Shown here in pieces: positions 5,874-13,746 of a DNA stretch of 15,138 bases. The number at the start of each line of letters is the position of its first letter. Within the stretch, counting starts at the first letter, position 1. A program made the translations under genes and the position numbers. The stretch is from JBBSDV01 sp038240335 (lineage in GTDB: Bacteria; Chloroflexota; Dehalococcoidia; DSTF01; JACRBR01), in NCBI GenBank assembly GCA_038240335.1, contig JBBSDV010000068.1:1-15138 (forward strand), written 5' to 3'. The notes beneath the pieces were generated by a model. That model searched no databases. It was not told the origin of the DNA and saw only the letters and a program-made list of their open reading frames with translations.

Positions 5874-5927
5874 GTGTATCTGCAACACGACGTTGGCTTG
5901 CCTTCGGGTGAGTGGGAGGAGACGCCG

Positions 5928-8327
5928 ATGACACTGGTATGGATGGTGCCGGCCACGGGCCTCGCAGCAGTGCTGTTCGCCCTCTGGCTTGCATACGATG
6001 TGCTCCGAAGGGACACCGGGACCGACGCCATGCGCGAGATCTCCGGCATGATCTTCGAGGGCGCGATGGCCTTCCTCTCGCGCCAGTACAAGACCATCGG
6101 CGCGCTGGCGATCGTGACGGCGGTCGTCGTCGCCGTCGTCGTCGGCTCAATCTCCGATGGCGTCAAGCCGATCGTATTCAACAACGGGCAGGTCGCCTTC
6201 GCGCCACAAACGGTGATCGGCCGCTGGGAGGAAGGCCTCCTCACGGGCATCGCCTTCCTCGTCGGCGCGTTCTGCTCCGGTCTCGCCGGCTACATCGGCA
6301 TGTTCATCGCCGTCCGCTCGAACGTCCGCACCGCTGCCGCCGCGCAGAAGAGCCTCAAGGAGGCCGTCACCGTCTCACTTCGCGGAGGCGCCGTCTCCGG
6401 CTTCCTGGTCGTTGCGCTCAGTCTGCTCGGAGTCTCCGGCATCTTCCTCGTCTATAGTCGTATCCTCGATAACCCCCCCGAGATCGCCCCGTTCCTGATC
6501 GTTGGCTTCGGATTCGGCGCCAGTTTCGTCGCCCTCTTCGCTCAGCTTGGCGGCGGTATCTACACAAAGGCGGCTGACGTCGGGGCCGACCTCGTAGGCA
6601 AGGTCGAAGCCGGCATTCCGGAGGACGACCCCCGGAACGCAGCAGTTGTCGCCGACCTGGTCGGCGACAACGTGGGAGACTGCGCCGGTCGTGGCGCGGA
6701 TCTCTTCGAATCCATGTCGGCGGAGAATATCGGCGCGATGATCCTCGGCGTCGCGATCTTCAGCGTCACGCACAAGATCGAGTGGATCATGTTCCCGCTC
6801 GTGCTGCGCTCGTTCGGCATCATCGCCGCGATCGTCGGCCTGACCTCAGTGCCCTTCTTCACCGACGGTAGCGAGAAGAGCAAGCAGGATCCGATGACGC
6901 CGCTGAACTACGGCTTCTACGTCGTGTCGGCGCTATCCGTCATCGGGCTGTTCATCGCCACGAAGGTGATGCTCGGCGATGCGTGGTACTGGTTCTTCTT
7001 CTGCGGTCTGGTCGGCATCGCGACCGGCATCGCGTTCGTGTACATCACGCAGTACTACACCGCCGGCTCGTGGCGCCCCGTACAGGAAATCGCCCGTGCA
7101 TCGCGCACCGGTCCCGCTACGAACGTCATCATCGGCACCGCCGTCGGCTTCGAGACGACGGCGCTGACCGCAATCGCGATCGGGCTCGCCCTCATCGGCT
7201 CGTTCGCGCTCGGCTCGCAGGCGGACATCAATCCCGCTATTCCCGCATTCACCACCGGCATCTTCGGCACGGCTGTCGCGACGATGGGCATGCTGATGTC
7301 CGCCGCGTACATCCTCAGCATGGACACCTTCGGCCCGATTACGGACAACGCCGGCGGCATCACCGAGATGGCCGGCGCTCCGGAAAGCGCTCGCGAGATC
7401 ACCGACAAGCTTGACTCCGTCGGCAACACGACCAAGGCGTTGACAAAGGGCTACGCTGTCGCGTCGGCCGGACTGGCAGCGTTCTTGCTTTTCTCGGCCT
7501 ACCTCGACAAGGTGAAGGAACGGCTCGAGATTCCGCTCACCGCCGAGCTGCCGATCGACCTGTCGAAGGTCGACGTGTTTGTCGGCGGCCTTCTCGGCGT
7601 CATGCTCGTCTTCCTGTTCAGTTCGCTCGCAATCCGTGCTGTCGGCAACGCGGCGGGCGCAATCATCGAAGAAGTGCGCCGCCAGTTCCGCTCCGACCCG
7701 GGCATCATGGCCGGAACGTCGCGGCCGGACTACGCGGCCGCGGTCGACATTACGGCGAAGGCAGCGCTCCGCGAGATGGTGCTGCCGGGCGTGCTCGCGG
7801 TCGGAATGCCCATCGCCGTCGGCCTGATCTTCCGCTATGCCCGTAACGACACCGTCGTCACGACAATCGGCGGCAACACCTACACGGCGACGCACGCCGC
7901 CGGCTGGCTCGCGGTCTCCGGATTGCTGATTATCGGAACGATCGGCGGCATTCTCATGGCCACGGTGCTCAACAACGGCGGTGGCGCATGGGACAACGCG
8001 AAGAAGTTCATCGAGTCCGGCGGCCTGAAGGACGAGCACGGCGAGGTACTCGGCAAGGGCAGTGAGGCGCACAAGGCGGCCGTCGTCGGCGACACGATCG
8101 GCGACCCCTTCAAGGACACCGCCGGCCCGTCGCTGCACGTGCTTATCAAGCTGCTGGCGACGATTACGCTCGTGCTGGCGCCGCTGTTCATCAAGAGCGG
8201 CTCGGTGACGGTCACGCCCGCTGGCTCGACACCGACCGGCACGACGAGCAACGAACGGCAGATCGGCGCGAATGTCGCGACGAACCAGACGACCTACGAT
8301 GCGCCAGTCGAGGCGATCGCGCCTTAG
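5928..8327 (+). CDS. hppA: K+-independent, H+-translocating membrane pyrophosphatase
   Basis: 799 residues from an ATG with GGAGGA seven bases upstream; an in-frame TTG 23 codons earlier sits inside the terminator hairpin and is rejected. The enzyme couples pyrophosphate hydrolysis to proton pumping across the membrane. Visible are the substrate/Mg2+ motifs DVGADLVGKVEAGIPEDDP starting at 217 and GDNVGDCAGRGADLFES at 246-262, the GPITDNAGGI block, and the C-terminal GKGSEAHKAAVVGDT and DPFKDTAGPSL. GNTTKALTKG places Lys503 and Thr506 at the positions that mark K+-independent pumps. Many hydrophobic segments (about 15-17) fit the family. After the last helix comes a polar tail of about 40 residues rich in Thr. 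Acyl-CoA synthetases release pyrophosphate, so the convergent neighbour is a plausible source. The gene ends at a strong terminator and appears monocistronic. Confidence 0.97.
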   Translation: MTLVWMVPATGLAAVLFALWLAYDVLRRDTGTDAMREISGMIFEGAMAFLSRQYKTIGALAIVTAVVVAVVVGSISDGVKPIVFNNGQVAFAPQTVIGRWEEGLLTGIAFLVGAFCSGLAGYIGMFIAVRSNVRTAAAAQKSLKEAVTVSLRGGAVSGFLVVALSLLGVSGIFLVYSRILDNPPEIAPFLIVGFGFGASFVALFAQLGGGIYTKAADVGADLVGKVEAGIPEDDPRNAAVVADLVGDNVGDCAGRGADLFESMSAENIGAMILGVAIFSVTHKIEWIMFPLVLRSFGIIAAIVGLTSVPFFTDGSEKSKQDPMTPLNYGFYVVSALSVIGLFIATKVMLGDAWYWFFFCGLVGIATGIAFVYITQYYTAGSWRPVQEIARASRTGPATNVIIGTAVGFETTALTAIAIGLALIGSFALGSQADINPAIPAFTTGIFGTAVATMGMLMSAAYILSMDTFGPITDNAGGITEMAGAPESAREITDKLDSVGNTTKALTKGYAVASAGLAAFLLFSAYLDKVKERLEIPLTAELPIDLSKVDVFVGGLLGVMLVFLFSSLAIRAVGNAAGAIIEEVRRQFRSDPGIMAGTSRPDYAAAVDITAKAALREMVLPGVLAVGMPIAVGLIFRYARNDTVVTTIGGNTYTATHAAGWLAVSGLLIIGTIGGILMATVLNNGGGAWDNAKKFIESGGLKDEHGEVLGKGSEAHKAAVVGDTIGDPFKDTAGPSLHVLIKLLATITLVLAPLFIKSGSVTVTPAGSTPTGTTSNERQIGANVATNQTTYDAPVEAIAP

Positions 8328-8368
8328 AGCAACTGGTAGAAGCAAGCCGGTCGAGCATCGACATGCGC

Positions 8369-8400
8369 AGAGAGGGTTCCCGTTGTCGGGAGCCCTCTCT
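8369..8400 (+). terminator. Intrinsic terminator after hppA
   Basis: AGAGAGGGTTCCCG, loop TTGT, CGGGAGCCCTCTCT: a 14-pair stem with one wobble, 41 bases after the hppA stop and followed by the T-rich TATTAGCTT. It lies between convergent genes and would also shield hppA from transcription coming from the right. Confidence 0.8.
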
Positions 8401-8472
8401 TATTAGCTTCGGACTCTGTCTCGCCGGACGCGCCCACTACGGTACGCGGTGCCGGTGATGTGACCGGTGCCG

Positions 8473-10389
8473 TTAGGCGGTTGCCGCTTCTTCGACGTCA
8501 TCCGGCGCTGCGGCCGCGGCGAGCAGGTCGGCCCACGACCGCTGCCAGCGCGCGACATCAAAGGCGTAGCTGTCGGCGATCTGGCCGCGCGCGACCTTGC
8601 GGAGCGCCGTCTTCGGTAGCGGCACATCGGTCAGCATGAAGTCCGTGATCCGCTTGTAGGACGCCACGTCATCCTCGTTGCGCGCGATCTCGGCGCCGAT
8701 CGCTCGCCGCACGTCCTCCTCGCTCGCGTCATCGACTCCGAGCCTCGCGAGCACAGCGTCCCGGTTGGGGTAGATGACGGCCCATGGCGACGTCTTGCCG
8801 CGCTGCTTGCGCGCGATGACGACGACGTCTTCGACGAGCGGGCTCCGCTGCAGTTTCGATTCGAGTTCGTCGGGATGCACCTTCTCGCCAGAGTCGAGGA
8901 CGATGACGTACTTGCTGCGCCCGGTGATCCAGACGTTGCCTTCATCGTCGATGCGACCAACATCGCCCGTGCGCAACCACTCGTCGACCTTGGCGGCCTT
9001 CGTCGCATCTTCGCCGCGCCAGTAGCCGGGCGTGATGTTGTCGCCGCGCGCGACCAGCTCGCCCTCGCCGTGCAGGTGGACGTAGAGCTCCTTCTCGGGC
9101 ACATCGATCAGCCCCACCTCGACGCCTTCGACGGCCGGGCCGACGGTGCCGAAGTGCTCCTCGTAGTAGTTCGACATGTAGAACTTGCGTGGGTTCCACC
9201 GCTGCGCCGTCAGCACCGGCGCGGATTCCGTCAGGCCCCAGCCCTGGATGATCAGCACGCCGAGCCGCGCGAAGTTCATCGCCACCTGCGGGTTGAGCGC
9301 GGCGCCTCCGTTCACCATGAACCGGAGACTGCCGCCGAGCCGCTTGTGCAGCTCCCGGAACACGATGCGGCCGATGTTGATGCCGGTACGTTGCTTCGTG
9401 GCGTCGGCGATTCGGAGTCCCTTATCGAAGGTCTCTTTTCGGCCCTGCGCCTCGATGCTATGCACGATGTTCCGGTACATCAGCTCGAAGAGCGCCGGCA
9501 CGCCGATAAACACCGTCGGCTTCACCTCGGCCATCCGGTCGCGGATACGACGAAGGTCGTTCTCGAGCGTTACTTCTCCGCCAACCGCCGGGCCGACGCC
9601 CATTGCGACGGTAAACGGGAATACGTGATGCATCGGCAGCACCATCATGATCCGGTCACGCTCGCTGAAGGCGATGCTCGTGCGCACGGAGCGAAGGTTC
9701 GACATGAAGTTCTTGTGGGTCAGCATGACGCCCTTCATGCCGCCGGTCGTGCCGGATGTGAAGACGATCGATGCGAGGTCATCCGGTGCGACGACAGTGG
9801 CGGCGACGGTTCGGCGGCTCTCGTCGGTCGCCCGCGAGGCAAGCTCCTCGATCGGTATGACCTGCCGCGCCTCAAGCTCCGGCGGTGACGTCGTCTGCGC
9901 GGCAGCATCGCTGCCGACGGTGAATATTATGTCGAGTGGCGCGAGCGCCGCTTGTCCGATACGCCCCAGTACCTTCGCGGACGCGATCGCCATGGTCGCT
10001 TCGGACCGCTCGATCATGCCCGATAGCTCCGCCGTCTGGAGTTCGTAGTACATCGGTACGGCGACGCCGCCGGCGACGACTATCGCGTAGTACGAGCACA
10101 CCCAGTCGAGGCCGTTCTCAAACACCATCGCCACGCGGTCGCCCTGCTTGAGGCCAAGCGCGACCAAGCCGGCCGCAAGCTCGTACGTCCGCGCGTGCAA
10201 GTCGCGCGCCGAAAGCCGTTGCCACTCCCGGCGAACCTTTTGCTGGAACACGACCTTGTCGCCGTAGTTTCGGCGGATGTCGTCGAGGAACTGCGGAAAT
10301 GTCTGCGGCGAGCCGTCGTCGTACCGTTTGGCCGCAGTCCCTTCCGCATCCTGCGGAACGCCGAGCGTCCTGAGCTTGCCAAGTACCAT
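8473..10389 (-). CDS. Long-chain acyl-CoA synthetase (AMP-forming)
   Basis: 638 residues if the ATG at 10389 is used (GGGAGG lies 11 bases upstream); a GTG at 10452 would add 21 residues with no good ribosome site. ANL-superfamily ligase of the FAA1/long-chain type: it activates a fatty acid with ATP to an acyl-adenylate, then forms acyl-CoA, releasing AMP and pyrophosphate. Motifs (638 numbering): FTSGTTGGMKG at 210-220 (ATP-binding loop, Met where Pro is usual), VLPMHHVFPF, GWGLTES at 383-389, LRTGDVGRID around 474-476, GRSK hinge, and PKTALRKVAR with the C-terminal catalytic Lys598. The N-terminal YELQTAEL and the full C-terminal domain are present. It could supply acyl-CoA to the hydratase/dehydrogenase operon. 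It lies 270 bases after the sigma gene and probably has its own promoter. Confidence 0.92.
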   Translation of the reverse strand: MVLGKLRTLGVPQDAEGTAAKRYDDGSPQTFPQFLDDIRRNYGDKVVFQQKVRREWQRLSARDLHARTYELAAGLVALGLKQGDRVAMVFENGLDWVCSYYAIVVAGGVAVPMYYELQTAELSGMIERSEATMAIASAKVLGRIGQAALAPLDIIFTVGSDAAAQTTSPPELEARQVIPIEELASRATDESRRTVAATVVAPDDLASIVFTSGTTGGMKGVMLTHKNFMSNLRSVRTSIAFSERDRIMMVLPMHHVFPFTVAMGVGPAVGGEVTLENDLRRIRDRMAEVKPTVFIGVPALFELMYRNIVHSIEAQGRKETFDKGLRIADATKQRTGINIGRIVFRELHKRLGGSLRFMVNGGAALNPQVAMNFARLGVLIIQGWGLTESAPVLTAQRWNPRKFYMSNYYEEHFGTVGPAVEGVEVGLIDVPEKELYVHLHGEGELVARGDNITPGYWRGEDATKAAKVDEWLRTGDVGRIDDEGNVWITGRSKYVIVLDSGEKVHPDELESKLQRSPLVEDVVVIARKQRGKTSPWAVIYPNRDAVLARLGVDDASEEDVRRAIGAEIARNEDDVASYKRITDFMLTDVPLPKTALRKVARGQIADSYAFDVARWQRSWADLLAAAAAPDDVEEAATA

Positions 10390-10472
10390 CGGTCTACGCG
10401 CCTCCCGGCCTAGCGGAACTGTCCCCGCCCGCGGTTGAGCGTGCGTTGTCACGAGGACCGTCTGTCAAGTTC

Positions 10473-10478
10473 AGTATA
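10473..10478 (-). promoter_or_regulatory. Possible -10 element for the acyl-CoA synthetase gene
   Basis: TATACT on the - strand, 83 bases before the ATG at 10389. No acceptable -35 stands at 15-18 bases, so it is only a candidate. TTGACAGA occurs on either side (from 10468 and from 10517 on the - strand), at spacings that do not fit this -10. Confidence 0.25.
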
Positions 10479-10599
10479 CGGTCGTGCTGCTCGTCAGGGC
10501 GACGTATGTTCTGTCAACCGAAGCGGCTCTCGGTCTAATTCGTGCGAGTAGCGCGACGCGATCACGGCCTCGCCCCTTCGATTCAGACGGGACCCGCCC

Positions 10600-10650
10600 G
10601 TCGCTGGAATGCCGAATAGCTTCCAACCAGCGACCGGCACCCAGCGCCAC
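10600..10650. repeat. Heptad CCAGC repeat with an 8-base hairpin after the sigma gene
   Basis: GTCGCTGG (10600-10607) pairs with CCAGCGAC (10627-10634) across a 19-base loop. Overlapping it, CCAG/CCGG units start at 10627, 10634 and 10641, exactly 7 bases apart. It lies 10-60 bases downstream of the sigma gene stop on the - strand. The hairpin lacks a T-tract on the - strand. ATAGCTTCCA (10616-10625) recurs at 3414-3423, next to the other hairpin. Confidence 0.55.
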
Positions 10651-10659
10651 GAGACGAGC

Positions 10660-12084
10660 CTAGTAGTCGCCTTCGCCGCGCAGGTTGCCGTTCGAGCGAC
10701 GCAGCTTCTCGAGCGCCTGCGCCTCGATTTGGCGAGCGCGCTCGCGTGTCACGCCGAGCTCGTTGCCGACGATATCGAGCGTGCGCGGACGTCCGTCCTT
10801 GATGCCGAAACGAAGCTCGATCACGGTGCGCTCGCGCGGTGTCAGCACGTCGAGAGCGTTGCGGACGCGCTCGCGAAGCAGCTGGCGGCCCGCCTCTTCC
10901 TCCGGCGACGGCGCCATGACGTCTTCGAGGACGCTGCCCAGAGTGCCTTCCTCTTCCTCGCCGACCGGCGTTTCGAGCGAGACGACGGACTGGCGGAGGG
11001 CGCGCGCGGCCTCCCGCACCTTCTCTGCTGGCATGCCCATGATCTTCGAGAGTTCCGTCGTCTTCGGCTCGCGGCCAAGCCGCTGGAAGAGCCGCTCGCG
11101 CGCCTGTGAGTACTTCGAGATCAGCTCCGTGATGTGAATTGGCAGACGGATCGTGCGGCCCTTGTCGGCGATAGCGCGGCCGACAGCCTGTCGGATCCAC
11201 CACGTCGCGTAGGTGCTGAATCGGAAGCCACGCCGGTGCTCGAACTTCTCGACGGCGCGCATGAGGCCGCCGTTACCCTCCTGGATCAGATCCATCAGCG
11301 GCATCCCGCGACCGGCGTATTTCTTTGCGACGCTCACAACGAGTCGCAGATTGGCATTCACCATATGCTCTTCGGCACGTTGCGCGATCTCGCGCGCCGT
11401 CTTGACGTGGGGCACAAGGACGCGCAGCCGCGCTGCGAGCGAGCGGTCCGTCGCCCGGACGACGCCGTCCTTGACGAGCGTGAGCGCTTCGTCAAGCGCC
11501 TTGTACGACGATTCAGGATAGATGCGCTGAGCGACGGCGAGCGAGATCAGCATCGGCCGCAACTGCGCGGCCGTGCGCTTCGTCGCAGTCGCCGTCTGCT
11601 CCTCGAACTCCTCATCCATCTTGTCCTGGATCGCATCGCGAAGCGGCTGGAAGCTGAGCTGATCGACGAGCGCGCTGCGCTGGGGGAAGCCCTTGAGCAC
11701 CCGCGCCCGCCGGACGAGGCCTAGCCCCTCGACGATGTCGCGCAGATGGCAGACGGCCAACTGCTCGATCGTCGGTGGAGCGAGGTGTTCTTCCATGTAA
11801 GCATCGCTGAGCTCATCGAGGATGCGGCCGCTTTCGATTTCCTTGGCAAGCGACACCTCCTCGTCGGGACGCAGCAGCTTGTAGCGTGCGATCTCGTTGA
11901 GGTACAGCTCGACGGAGTCCGGCGTCTCGCCGACCGGCTCTTCCGTCTCCGGCTTGACGCGCGTGGCCGCGATGCGCCGCGGCGACTGGACGACGGACTT
12001 GCTCGGAGGCGCGGCTACAACGGCCTTCGCCGGCTTCGTTTCTTCCTCTGGGTCTGCGACTGCAATTGCTGCTTTCTTAGCCAT
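10660..12084 (-). CDS. rpoD: RNA polymerase sigma-70 factor, primary (RpoD/SigA) type, with a long non-conserved insert
   Basis: 474 residues starting at MAKKA (GGATGGG just upstream; starts a few codons earlier are possible). Order: a charged Ala/Pro/Lys-rich N-terminus (1-55), region 1.2 DSVELYLNEIARYKLL (57-88), a non-conserved region (about 89-232), region 2 with NLRLVVSVAKKYAGRGMPL and the -10-reading FRFSTYATWWIRQA (237-312), region 3 (about 317-395), and region 4 with LTPRERTVIELRFGI and the -35-reading helix VTRERARQIEAQALEKLRR (413-463). It directs RNA polymerase to TTGACA/TATAAT-like promoters, as found for the operon on the left. The insert is longer than in short SigA proteins but shorter than in E. 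coli RpoD. Region 2 reads EGNGGLM where I or T usually follows Asn. It is probably the housekeeping factor or a close group 2 relative; the rest of the genome would decide. Confidence 0.9.
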   Translation of the reverse strand: MAKKAAIAVADPEEETKPAKAVVAAPPSKSVVQSPRRIAATRVKPETEEPVGETPDSVELYLNEIARYKLLRPDEEVSLAKEIESGRILDELSDAYMEEHLAPPTIEQLAVCHLRDIVEGLGLVRRARVLKGFPQRSALVDQLSFQPLRDAIQDKMDEEFEEQTATATKRTAAQLRPMLISLAVAQRIYPESSYKALDEALTLVKDGVVRATDRSLAARLRVLVPHVKTAREIAQRAEEHMVNANLRLVVSVAKKYAGRGMPLMDLIQEGNGGLMRAVEKFEHRRGFRFSTYATWWIRQAVGRAIADKGRTIRLPIHITELISKYSQARERLFQRLGREPKTTELSKIMGMPAEKVREAARALRQSVVSLETPVGEEEEGTLGSVLEDVMAPSPEEEAGRQLLRERVRNALDVLTPRERTVIELRFGIKDGRPRTLDIVGNELGVTRERARQIEAQALEKLRRSNGNLRGEGDY

Positions 12085-12166
12085 CACCCATCCACTATTT
12101 GGTACGAACCCGGTCGATCCCCTGTCGTGAATCACCGGCGTTTCTGACGAACACCAGGCCGAGGCG

Positions 12167-12349
12167 TCAGACGACGTCCGGCAGGGGCCATTTCAGATCG
12201 CAGCTCAGGCACCGCGACTGGATCATCACCCCTCCGTTCCAATAACTGGCTGTAAAGTACTTGCGACAGCGCGGACACTCGGACTCGCCGACGCGCACCT
12301 CTCTCGTCGAGTCGGCGGCTCGCTGATCCTTACCTTCGGGGGCATTCAT
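12167..12349 (-). CDS. Small zinc-ribbon protein
   Basis: 60 residues from an ATG with GGAG eight bases upstream. Two cysteine pairs, CPRC (Cys25, Cys28) and CLSC (Cys47, Cys50), with an aromatic patch between them (KYFTASYW), form a likely four-Cys zinc ribbon. The N-terminal 20 residues are charged and probably flexible. It lies 82 bases upstream of the sigma gene on the same strand, so it may be cotranscribed with it. CTGACG (12144-12149) and CGTCAG (12165-12170) form a six-base inverted repeat over its stop. The fold is visible; a role in nucleic-acid or protein binding is only inferred. Not recognised as a named family. Confidence 0.72.
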   Translation of the reverse strand: MNAPEGKDQRAADSTREVRVGESECPRCRKYFTASYWNGGVMIQSRCLSCDLKWPLPDVV

Positions 12350-12517
12350 ACTTGCGACTCCAACCTCAATTGTACAACGGTTCTTGGTTGCCTTCTATAG
12401 CATCGCGTTGGTAATGCACCCCGAATCGCCATGTCCAGCTACCGACACGAACACGCAACAGTATCCAGTTGATGTCGCGACGGGCCGATAGTACAGAAGC
12501 GCGTACAGCCCCGCGCG

Positions 12518-12523
12518 AAGGAG
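12518..12523 (+). promoter_or_regulatory. Ribosome binding site that sets the TTG start of the HD-GYP gene
   Basis: AAGGAG, eight bases before TTG at 12532. The in-frame TTG/ATG at 12469/12472 lack such a site, and the 21 residues they would add show no conserved motif. Confidence 0.65.
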
Positions 12524-12531
12524 ATGGTGTT

Positions 12532-13233
12532 TTGTCGCTCCTCGAGATAGATTCGATTGTCGACCTGCTCGTAGCGCTCTATCCCCAGGATACGTGGGCG
12601 AAAGTGCAGGGGTTGCTGACGAACTGGCGCGAGCGGCTCGACGTTCGCGACAGCTATTCGGGGCACCACTCGGGACTGGCGACGGAGTACGCGATCCAGC
12701 TTGCCGGCCGACAAGATCTCACGTACGACACGGTCGCGGCATTGTGGGTTGCCGGTCATGTCTACGATCTCGGCAAGATCTCCGTCCCCGAGAATGTGCT
12801 CACCAAGAACGGGCCGCTTTCGAACGCGGAGACACTCATGATGAGGAAGCACGTCGACACCGGCTACGACCTGCTACGTGACTGGGACATGTTGAAGGTC
12901 AGCCCGCACTGGCTCTCCCAAGTCGTGCTCGAAGTCGTGCTCTTCCATCACGAGCGTTGGGACGGCGCCGGCTATCCAAAGGGGCTCAAGGGCGACGCCG
13001 TGCCGCTGCCGGCGCGGATCATGACCGTCGCCGACGCCTTCGCGGCGATGATCATGGATACGCCATATCGGGCCGCCCGCGCCGAGGAACTCGCCCTCGA
13101 GGAGCTCGAACGGCATGCCGGCGAGCAGTTCGACCCGTACCTCGTGCGCTCGTTCGTGAGTCTCGTGCGGATCAACCAGCTCACCGGCCGCGGCCCGCAA
13201 CTGCAGCGCGAGCAGCGAGAATCGGCAGCGTAG
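12532..13233 (+). CDS. HD-GYP domain protein with the HD histidine replaced by Tyr
   Basis: 233 residues from a TTG (AAGGAG upstream). Nearly the whole protein is an HD-GYP domain, the class that hydrolyses cyclic di-GMP or related cyclic dinucleotides. Visible: HHSGLATEYAIQLAG (45-59), GHVYDLGKISVPENVLTKNG (75-94), RKHVDTGYDLL (His107), HHERWDGAGYPKGLKGD (139-155, GYP at 147-149), ARIMTVADAF (161-170) and FDPYLV. In the canonical sequence the second block is HDxGKI; here it is Tyr78-Asp79, so one metal-ligand His is missing, although the other His and Asp ligands look intact. There is no receiver, PAS or GAF domain and no membrane segment. The protein may be a degenerate effector or have altered metal use. 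It is divergent from the zinc-ribbon gene and convergent with the next. Confidence 0.87.
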   Translation: MSLLEIDSIVDLLVALYPQDTWAKVQGLLTNWRERLDVRDSYSGHHSGLATEYAIQLAGRQDLTYDTVAALWVAGHVYDLGKISVPENVLTKNGPLSNAETLMMRKHVDTGYDLLRDWDMLKVSPHWLSQVVLEVVLFHHERWDGAGYPKGLKGDAVPLPARIMTVADAFAAMIMDTPYRAARAEELALEELERHAGEQFDPYLVRSFVSLVRINQLTGRGPQLQREQRESAA

Positions 13234-13383
13234 TTCGAGACCGTCCCCAGCGAGCGTGTCGTTCCCGAAGCGGCGCCACCGCTCGGCCGGAATATGCACG
13301 GAGCGACCTCCAGCATGCGTGCAGGTCAGGTCTTCAGACGTGTCCGTCCGACGGCAATACGTCGCCGCGCCTGTGCTGCCGCA

Positions 13384-13746
13384 CTACCGGACAAGGCCAG
13401 CGGCTTCATCATCCTCCCGCTCGTCGTCTTGGTACTCATCACGCGCGTCGTCCTCCCCGTCGTCATCGCTCGCGATCCATTCGCGAAACGTCACGCAGTG
13501 GCCATCGCGCTCGGGGTGACGGATGACAAATTTCCCCGCGCGCATTAGGCCCAGCATGTGCCACTCGAAGCCGATCAGCGCATCGACCTCGTCGTCCGAT
13601 GCAAGCGGCTCGATGGCGACCGGATACGGTGGTGGCAAGTAGCGCCACTCAGCGAGGCTGCCGATGTATTTTCCGCAACGCGCGCAGACGAGACCGCCGC
13701 GAATCTCGGCGATAACGTCCGACACGCGCCTTGGTGTTGGGCTCAT
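13384..13746 (-). CDS. Small Cys-containing hypothetical protein with an acidic C-terminal tail
   Basis: 120 residues if it starts at MSPTP; the start is uncertain because no Shine-Dalgarno is present. TACACT lies seven bases before that ATG, compatible with a leaderless transcript. CARC at 21-24 and GHC at 82-84 could hold a metal. The middle (LPPPYPVAIEPL, FEWHMLGLMRAGKFVIRHPE) reads like a folded domain, and the last 27 residues are almost all Asp/Glu/Arg. I do not recognise the family. It is convergent with the HD-GYP gene (150-base gap) and divergent from the methyltransferase. The in-frame upstream extension is Arg-rich and unconvincing. Confidence 0.6.
   Translation of the reverse strand: MSPTPRRVSDVIAEIRGGLVCARCGKYIGSLAEWRYLPPPYPVAIEPLASDDEVDALIGFEWHMLGLMRAGKFVIRHPERDGHCVTFREWIASDDDGEDDARDEYQDDEREDDEAAGLVR

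Larger units (their letters stand above)
5485..5927. other. Gene-free divergent leader between the hydratase operon and hppA
   Basis: A 443-base stretch with no gene I can support. It holds the operon promoter (5549-5577), a candidate hppA promoter (5808-5836), the 10-base palindrome ATCGCGCGAT (5822-5831) inside that promoter's spacer, and an intrinsic terminator (5851-5873). Open frames exist on both strands in 5571-5850 but have shadow-like Ser/Arg/Pro-rich composition and no recognisable domain. The middle (about 5580-5800) could hold a small RNA; nothing there was recognised as a known RNA family. Confidence 0.6.

Noticed and set aside
6933..8345. Long open frame (470 codons) on the - strand opposite hppA
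   Set aside because: It is antisense to a clearly conserved gene, Arg/Asp/Ala-rich with no domain; a product of high GC codon bias.
8448..8471. Hairpin just after the acyl-CoA synthetase stop
   Set aside because: The stem has wobble pairs that become mismatches on the - strand transcript, and there is no T-tract; not enough for a terminator call.
10461..10517. Two TCTGTCAA copies 49 bases apart upstream of the acyl-CoA synthetase as a promoter or operator pair
   Set aside because: TTGACA is present on the - strand in both, but neither has a -10 at a suitable distance; two 8-base matches could be chance.
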